Assembly: GCF_900963305.1 (NCBI RefSeq)
Contig: NC_042515.1
Span: forward strand, 4,324,377-4,388,376
Direction of reading: 5' to 3'
Length of the DNA: 64,000 bases
Source of the DNA: Echeneis naucrates
Taxonomy: Eukaryota; Chordata; Actinopteri; Carangiformes; Echeneidae
Shown here: positions 57,531-64,000 of the stretch, piece by piece
Numbering within the stretch: the first letter of the stretch is position 1
Layout of the letters: every line of letters begins with the position of its first letter
Notes under the pieces: generated by a model
The model's input: the letters and a program-made list of their open reading frames with translations, nothing else
Database searches by the model: none
What the model was told of the DNA's origin: nothing
Program-made: the position numbers and the translations under genes

Positions 57531-59911
57531 CCATTGTCACTGTCACTTGTGTAGCTGTTGAAGTGGCATCAGGGAGGTTCTGTTTTTTTATTTTTACTTT
57601 TTAATTTTTTTCCATCAGTGGGCGAAGCTGCACTTTATCACGGAGACATTTGAAGACTTTTGGTCGCGCTCCTCCACAAGATGGCACTGCTCTACTGTGC
57701 TGTGCATCTGCTCAAATCTTTTGCAAGGTGCTTGGTGTCAAAATTAACACTGCATATATTTCAGGTGAAATATCCTTATGTCACATGGAAGTTACTGCCA
57801 CTGAGCTGGGTGTGGCTTCAGTTCCTGTGTTCACTGTAATTAACATGGACAAATCCACTCTGTGATCCACCCAATCAAAAAAATGCAACTGTTTGAAGGC
57901 AATAATACTGCAGAACCTCGTTATAACAAGCGTTGAACACTGTGGTCGTGAAGTGGCTGACTGTATTGGTGACTTCATCTTAAATATCTGACGTTAAGGC
58001 GGGATCAGATCCGCCCTGCCTTGGTCTGAAAATATTTCCCAAAGTTACAGTAGTTTGACATGTGGACTGAAATTACAGTATTGTATGTGTTGTACATATG
58101 TGATATACAAGTGTGTATACATATATATACATATAAATGTATATGTGTATATATATTTCATTTGCATCACTTCAGTTTGACACACCAAGCACAATTTTGT
58201 GTATTATTCTCCTGACAATCAATTTAAATTAAACGCTTTAAACCTTTTATTTTATTCTTCTTTTCTATGTGTGTGTGTGTGTGTGTGTGTTGAGTTTGCA
58301 GCTGTGTGGAGAAATATGGAGAGTTGAGGGTTGCCCTATATTGAAAAGCTGAACCTGCCCCCGGCGGTATAAAAGCTCGACACCCTGGAATGTGGTGGTT
58401 GATGTCTGCTGGGGAGCTGCGCGCTGATAATGCATGAAGAGGCCCAGCAGGGGGTCCTCCTGCTTTTCCTCGCTCATCGCTCCGTCTGCCAAAACACACT
58501 CGCCAGGCTCTGCAAGACGCCCCCGAGGATTTTGTGACATCCACATGAAGGTCTGCTCTATTGTAGCTACACTTTTGTTTATCTGTTTTTCTCTCCTTCC
58601 TTCTTCTGTAATATCTGGCATGGAAAGGAAACATATCTCTGTTTCCAGGATCAGTGCAGGCATTGATGGATTGAGGGACAGGTCGTCCTGAGGAACAGGC
58701 ATGTAAAAGGCCCATCACCTTTTTAAAATAAGAGCATGAAACAGGACACAGACGGGTGAGTCCAACCTTCTCAGATGCAGCTATTGGTTTCCAAAACTGA
58801 TCCTCAAACTTCTGTGTTTGGGTGAAGATGAGAGAGAATCTGCCCAAATGAGTTATAGCTCCAGTGCACACAAAGACACACAATGCCACAGCACAAAAGA
58901 CAAAAATATAACAGGAAATCAACAAATAAATGCTGACTGTATGTTGTCTTGCATCAGATATAGTCTGAAATGTCTAATTTGACTGTATTTAAATATAATT
59001 GTTAGAACTTTCCATTTACAGACGAGGCTCATAACACAGTGATGCCAGAGGGCCTGAGAAAACAGTGCAGCTTTGACTGGCACTGTTTGCACAGCCACCA
59101 ATTACTGTAGTTACAGTAAACAGCAATGTTCAAAGGCAGTTTTTCCCCTCAGCTTTGATTTCAACACATAGAAGCTGAACCTTTTGTGGCATCTGGGGAA
59201 CAATAAACACCAATTTGATTGATCGTGTGACCTGAAACATACAATCTGCTCATTTGTGTATTCCACACATACATATTGTGTGTTATGATTTTCCTTAGAT
59301 GCATCGAGATAGAGAGAACTTGTTCTGCCATTTTAATAACTTTTTCATCACAGATCTGAGATAAAACGCTAAACTAGTCTGAAAATATTCATCTGTCGTC
59401 TGGTTTTCATTTCGGTGTCAGTTACAGCTTCTCGACATAGTGTTTGTGATGTGTTGGTCTCACTTTTGGTCAAATTTGTGTTCCCGAACTTGGAGAGTCA
59501 GAAACTGCATATTTCAATTATTTCATCCATTTATGTGTTTTGATTTATGGAACTGTTTTAGTGCACGCTTTATCTCAGCACATTGTTTTAGAGGGCTGGC
59601 TCAGGTTAGTGGCAGGTTGGTCCTTCGTCTGTCTGAGGTGGCAGTGAAGGTAAAAAGTGCACATAACTCTTACGTACAAATTCATTTTTTCTTTAATCTA
59701 TTGTCGCAAACTCCACCATCTCTGCATTTCAAATGCAGCGTGTGTTCTGCAGAATCCAGACCCGTGGTAAAACATTTATTAAAAGAGTCGGTCTCCTGTC
59801 TCACAGGAACCGCAGGGGTCCCATTCAAATGACATTTTGTCATTGACAGAGCTGTTGAGATCTTGCTCACATGTGCCTGTAATATCTGCAAATCTCACCT
59901 TGAAGCTTTCA
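57531..59911. other. Intergenic, unresolved open frames around 58.3-58.9 kb
   Basis: A (TG)n run lies at 58266-58290. Around 58430-58700 three frames are open at once: a minus-strand 233-codon frame, a minus-strand 145-codon frame and a plus-strand 85-codon frame. A TATA box (TATAAAAG, 58368-58375) precedes a plus-strand frame with a signal-peptide-like start (58545). No family is recognised and none is called as a gene. The rest looks empty. Confidence 0.4.
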
Positions 59912-60135
59912 TACATTCATTCATCTTCTAGCTCACATTGGGTCGAGGGGCGGGGTCACCCTGGACAGGTCACCCCCCCTCGAGTCCATCACAGAGACAC
60001 AACAACCATTCACACTCAGAGTCACCAGCGAGCCTAAACACGATGTCCTTGGACGGTGGGAGGAAACCCACGCAGGCATGGGAACCGAACCCGTGACCTT
60101 CTTGTTGTGTGGCTACAGTCCTAACCACTATGAAG
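59912..60135. repeat. Dispersed fish repeat
   Basis: Runs through phrases such as 'caccctggacaggtcacc', 'caaccattcacactcagagt', 'ggtgggaggaaacccacgc' and 'cagtcctaaccactatg', a very common fish interspersed repeat. It is the longest copy of this family in the window. Probably a LINE-like tail; the name is uncertain. Confidence 0.65.
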
Positions 60136-61440
60136 GGAACAACTAAAAGAGAAAGTCAAAGGGTGTTTTTAAATCCCGAAAATACTGATTGGAGGATCAG
60201 TGTGCCAGCAGAAGTCCTGTGCCCAGTGAACAGATGATTTATACATGAATAAATAAAGGAACATGCTGCATATGTAAGCTAATAGGAATCAACACACAGA
60301 GCATGTTTTACACACATTCATGACTAGACCCTTCAAGAAGTGAGATGTTTGAGCGTTCAGTCGAATTTTCTAAAGGTATTTTGAATGTCGGTCTGTTATC
60401 TTCCTTCAGCAGACTCAAGTCCCTCTGTGCCACACTCACAATTCACTAAGTGACTTGTCAGCATTGTTTGTATTTACACCAAATGAATATGAAGCTTGTT
60501 CATTGGCTTCAATAACAAACATCTCCCTCTTGGCTTCAGCAACAAGCATTTTTTTTGTTTTGTTTTTGTTTGTTTGTTTTTTCAGGGCTGACACACAAAT
60601 CAAAGCAACAGGAAAAAAATGCTAAATGTCAACCAGCTCCCTTAAGTGATTTACACACAGTCACTCTGCAAGTACACAGCATTAAATCTGTTGACGCACA
60701 ACAGGCTCACACAGCAGATTTAGGATTATTTCTTTCTGGAGTCAACTGTGTTTTTGAGACTAATGAAGTAGAGACCACGAAAAATGCAGTTATAGTGTTT
60801 GACTGCAGAGGATGCAAACCAAATTGTACACATCCTTACTTAAGACATTACTGCCAGTTTCATGGATTTATCTTCCAAAACTTGGATGCAGTGTCTTATT
60901 TTCCCCCTAAACTGAATAAAAACCAGGCCAAATTTCAGATTTCTTTCAAATAGGTTTATAAGTTTCAGTTGATGCCCGACACAGACTGAAAAGTAACCTG
61001 AACTGGAACCCGTCCGCAAACTGTTGGATTCGGGCATTTGTCTGTTTTGTGAATTTGCAAATTTAACCCAGCTGGATTTCCTCTCTGGTGTGGCGGAAGC
61101 CGAGAAAATACCGAGCAGTTATAATGAATTCTATGTAAATACTGATCGGGGTTTTGCTCTCTGAAGATTTCAGAGGGGCTGAATCGTGTTTCTGTCAGGG
61201 TGTCGCTTTGTTTACCATCACATCAGAACTTCACAGTCACCCCACATGTGGTTGTAAAAACGGCAGCAGGCTGGAGGTGTAAGGTTATACTCTTTTGGCA
61301 TTTGGTAAACAAAAATGATAGCAGGATGTGAGGAGTTTTTAGACATCCAGACAATCTGAGGTGCAAATCACAAGAAACGTTTCTGAGGGGGGAAGAAAAA
61401 AAAAAAAAAAAGATGGATCACCTGTGAATAATGGAAAATT
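60136..61440. other. Intergenic, nothing recognised
   Basis: A plus-strand frame of 132 codons (60555-60953) starts in a T/G-rich run and has no family resemblance. No RNA gene or transposon end is seen. Confidence 0.45.
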
Positions 61441-61479
61441 GACTCTTTTAACCAATACCTCCACACTTCCTCCACTCTG

Positions 61480-61751
61480 TCCTTGTCTCACCTGCTGGGA
61501 CAAGCCCCCACAGCCTGTCCTCCTGACGGGGACGCGGACTCGGGAGCGCGCAGTCGGAGCCGGTGACTCTCCTCCCCATAAGAGGAAGGAGACAGTCCGG
61601 ATGCTCGGCACATCCCGGGCTGCTCGGAGATCGACCTACAGAGGTGCCGCTGCCGCTGCTGTCTCAGCCTGCAGCCCTGTGAGCAAACTGGCCTCCAAAC
61701 CATCAACCACATAAGAGGAAAACAACAACAACAACAACAAACAAACGCGAG
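61480..61751 (+). other. Candidate 5' untranslated exon of a downstream plus-strand gene
   Basis: A CpG-rich block (about 61520-61680) is followed by '(aac)n' and a strong donor 'gcgaggtaagg' with GT at 61752-61753. The start of the exon is not defined and no convincing start codon context is seen. It may be the first exon of a gene lying to the right of the window. Human PLCH2 is a PANK4 neighbour, but there it is tail-to-tail, so that assignment is not supported. Confidence 0.35.
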
Positions 61752-61753
61752 GT

Positions 61754-64000
61754 AAGGAATGCTCTTCATGATGAACTGCATCATTCCCAGTCCACCTGCT
61801 TGGTTCGGTCATCGCCGTTTGGTGGCTTTCATCCTTTTGTGAGGCGGTTTTCTGCTGTTTTCCCGCGATGCCCCAGATGAGTTTGCGGCAACTTTACGGT
61901 TATTAGTCAAAATTAAATCATAATTTCTTTCCATTTCTGAAGCCCACATCAGCACGGCGGGTGTACACTGTTCCACCTGCCCGCCCTGGTTTCCGTCTGT
62001 GCGTAAAAACGCATCAGTGTCTCATCTTAATTATAGCACAATAGTTAATAACTCTACTAACGCGAAGCCACTTGTTTGACTCTCTCACACACACACACAC
62101 ATACACACCGACACACACAAGGTCGAGCGAGAAGGCTGGCTGTTTGGAAACAGCGAATTAGATTTGGTGTGATACCGGAAAAACTGATTTAATCCGATAA
62201 TCACTTAAACTTTTGTGCGCTCGGTTTTTCCCTCCTGTCATGCTTTACAATCAGATTAACATCAGTGAGGAATTTATTGTATCTGCAGTGAGGAGAATCA
62301 GAAACGATGGCAGCGATTATCTCTCCTTGACAGCTCATTGTTGCTCAGTGCACACTAAAGAGCAGTGTGTGTGTGTGGTGATGGTGGGGGAGGTGTGGTA
62401 AAGGTTGGGAGGTGAAGGATGAGAAAGAGAATGATTAAAGTTGGGAGTCTCAGTGTGACACCATTCAATTAAAAGTGTAGGCCTCAGAAAAAGGAGCAAT
62501 ATTTGAGGAGCTGCTGTTAATTAATCTGGAGTCAATCAGCAGGGAAGCATTAGACCTGATCAGACTGTGGATGGACCCCACAGAGAGTCGACCTCAGGCC
62601 TAAACAAAGCTCAGCCTCACTCTAATCTGAGCGCTGTGAAAATGAGATAAACTCAATCCTCATCGCTCAGGATCTAATCTGAAAGTGTCAAACATGGATT
62701 CAGACCATCCTGACAGAGTCTCGCCTTGTTTTTAATGTGTGATCTCCGTCTTAACAGGAGCAAATCTCTTCTGTTTCTACTGTGCCGGCTTTGATCTTCA
62801 GCCAAAAGGCTGCATTGCTCGACACCCGTCAATCCGATCTCCCCCACCGTGGTGTGAAAGTTGCCCTGAACGTCACTGCCAAGCGTGGCTGCGTCTGTTT
62901 GATCAAGACTCTTTCAACACTGGCAGGCGGTCAATGCTGCTCGCTTCCACCAAAGGATGAGAGGATGGGGGGGGGGGGGGGGACTATTGGGGGTTCATAT
63001 AATGCTTCATTTGATCATCTCCAAACAGGAGCGTCTCCCCCCCGCTGACCGGTCAAACTGTTCCCATCCAGAGATGGACCCAGGTGTCTGGATTTCCCAG
63101 CCCGAGCAAAGAACAAGTTTTGTTGTTGGTTTTGTTGGTGTTTGGTTTCTTTTTTCGCGTTTTGAGGGGATTCAGCTGGTGTCCTTATCTGCCACTGAAA
63201 ATGAAAGATGGAACCAGCACTTTGTTCTAATTAAGACTAAATAAATCCTCCTATTGCCTCCCTCCCTCCCTCCTGCTTTGATTGCAGCTTCTCTCCCTCC
63301 CTCTCACTTTCTTTCTCACTCTCCTCTCTTTCGCTCTCTCTCAGTATTACATCTTATTTTCTGCTCTCCTCGCATTTTCCCCTCCTCCTGCTCCCCTTTT
63401 GTCTCTCTCGTTCTCTCTCCTCTCTGTGGGACGCCTCTTGCTGTGCTTCTGGTGCTTTATGTGTCTCGCAGCATTTTTGGAGCATGCCTCTATGTAGGTG
63501 TCTGGAGGAGGTTTCCCGCTGTGAGCGTGTATTCTTGTGCGTGCACTGATTGCAATACAGAGGAAATCTCTGTGTGTGTGTGTGTGTGTTTGTGTGCAGG
63601 CCTCTGTGCACTCAAAGAGGGAGATAAAGGCCTCATTGCAGGATGTCGCTGATGTTGCCATGCATCAGTGACAATGTTCAGCTCTGGTCCCACATCTGTT
63701 GTACCTGTGACCGAATTACCAGCGAATCACTCGCCGTCTCCACGCGCCTCTCCTCCAGCTCTCTTGCTGACAGATGGACCTTCCTTATGGCTCTTGTTTT
63801 TTAACACCCCATGTTGCTTGCCTTTACCATCCAATACACACCTAAAAGCCGCAGAAAGCCTCCCCCGATCGATGTGTGGATCTCACCAATATTGTTTTGC
63901 CAAGGATTCTGGGAGACAAAGCGCTTTTATATTGCAGAAGTCAGTCATATCGGCCCCTCGAGGAAATGAAGTTTTATGGTGTTAACTGCGGCTTTGACGG
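61754..64000 (+). other. Probable first intron or intergenic sequence, no gene seen
   Basis: Contains a short CA run (62086-62120), a G14 run (62969-62982), a pyrimidine-rich stretch (63250-63430) and a GT run near 63571-63590. Reading frames here follow these simple repeats and are not supported as genes. Confidence 0.45.

Noticed and set aside
58224-58925. 233-codon minus-strand frame as a gene
   Set aside because: Its amino-acid text is not family-like, it runs into a CA/TG microsatellite, and two other frames are open over the same bases.
60555-60953. 132-codon plus-strand frame as a gene
   Set aside because: It begins in a T/G-rich simple stretch, lacks family resemblance and has no promoter or splice context.
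63254-63661. Overlapping frames in the pyrimidine-rich stretch
   Set aside because: They arise from CT-rich and GT-rich simple sequence that is open in several frames.

Overview
This window looks like nuclear DNA of a ray-finned fish. Genes are split into many short exons with GT-AG introns. Microsatellites and typical fish dispersed repeats are present. The gene content (a type II ferlin, a Hes5/her4 cluster, pank4) matches the vertebrate HES5-PANK4 neighbourhood. A percomorph teleost is likely but not proven.

Layout. (1) 100-15577, minus strand: the N-terminal three quarters of a type II ferlin, best read as fer1l4. I resolve 38 coding exons giving 1,497 in-frame codons; the C-terminal part lies beyond the left edge. 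(2) 15578-46061: a tandem her4/Hes5-like cluster. Five near-identical plus-strand genes (A 18341, B 23331, C 27356, D 31363, F 44952) encode a 126-aa bHLH-WRPW protein without the Orange domain. One minus-strand gene (E, 41731) encodes a 161-aa protein that keeps it. Between D and E is a small derived her-like gene (G, 34578-34989) that has lost the basic region and WRPW. Each her4 unit carries repeated upstream blocks with a GTGGGAA (Su(H)/RBPJ-type) site, here called alpha, beta and gamma. A transposon island (about 35.8-40.1 kb) separates G from E. (3) 46874-56792, plus strand: complete pank4, 19 coding exons, 783 aa. (4) 56793-64000: pank4 3' UTR, intergenic sequence, a dispersed repeat and a candidate 5' untranslated exon ending at a good splice donor at 61752.

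How the parts fit. The her cluster resembles a vertebrate E(spl)-like complex: HES repressors, many Notch-type sites, a HES-binding class CACGTG site, and 3' UTRs rich in K-box-like TGTGAT hexamers and short hairpins. Two things stand out: the shared loss of the Orange domain in five of six copies, and the 3' UTR hairpin series, whose last stem-loop is kept where the rest of the UTR has diverged. pank4 and the ferlin are flanking genes with unrelated jobs. The fish pank4 keeps the two kinase residues replaced in human PANK4.

All calls come from reading the sequence and from memory of the families; no alignment or database search was run.
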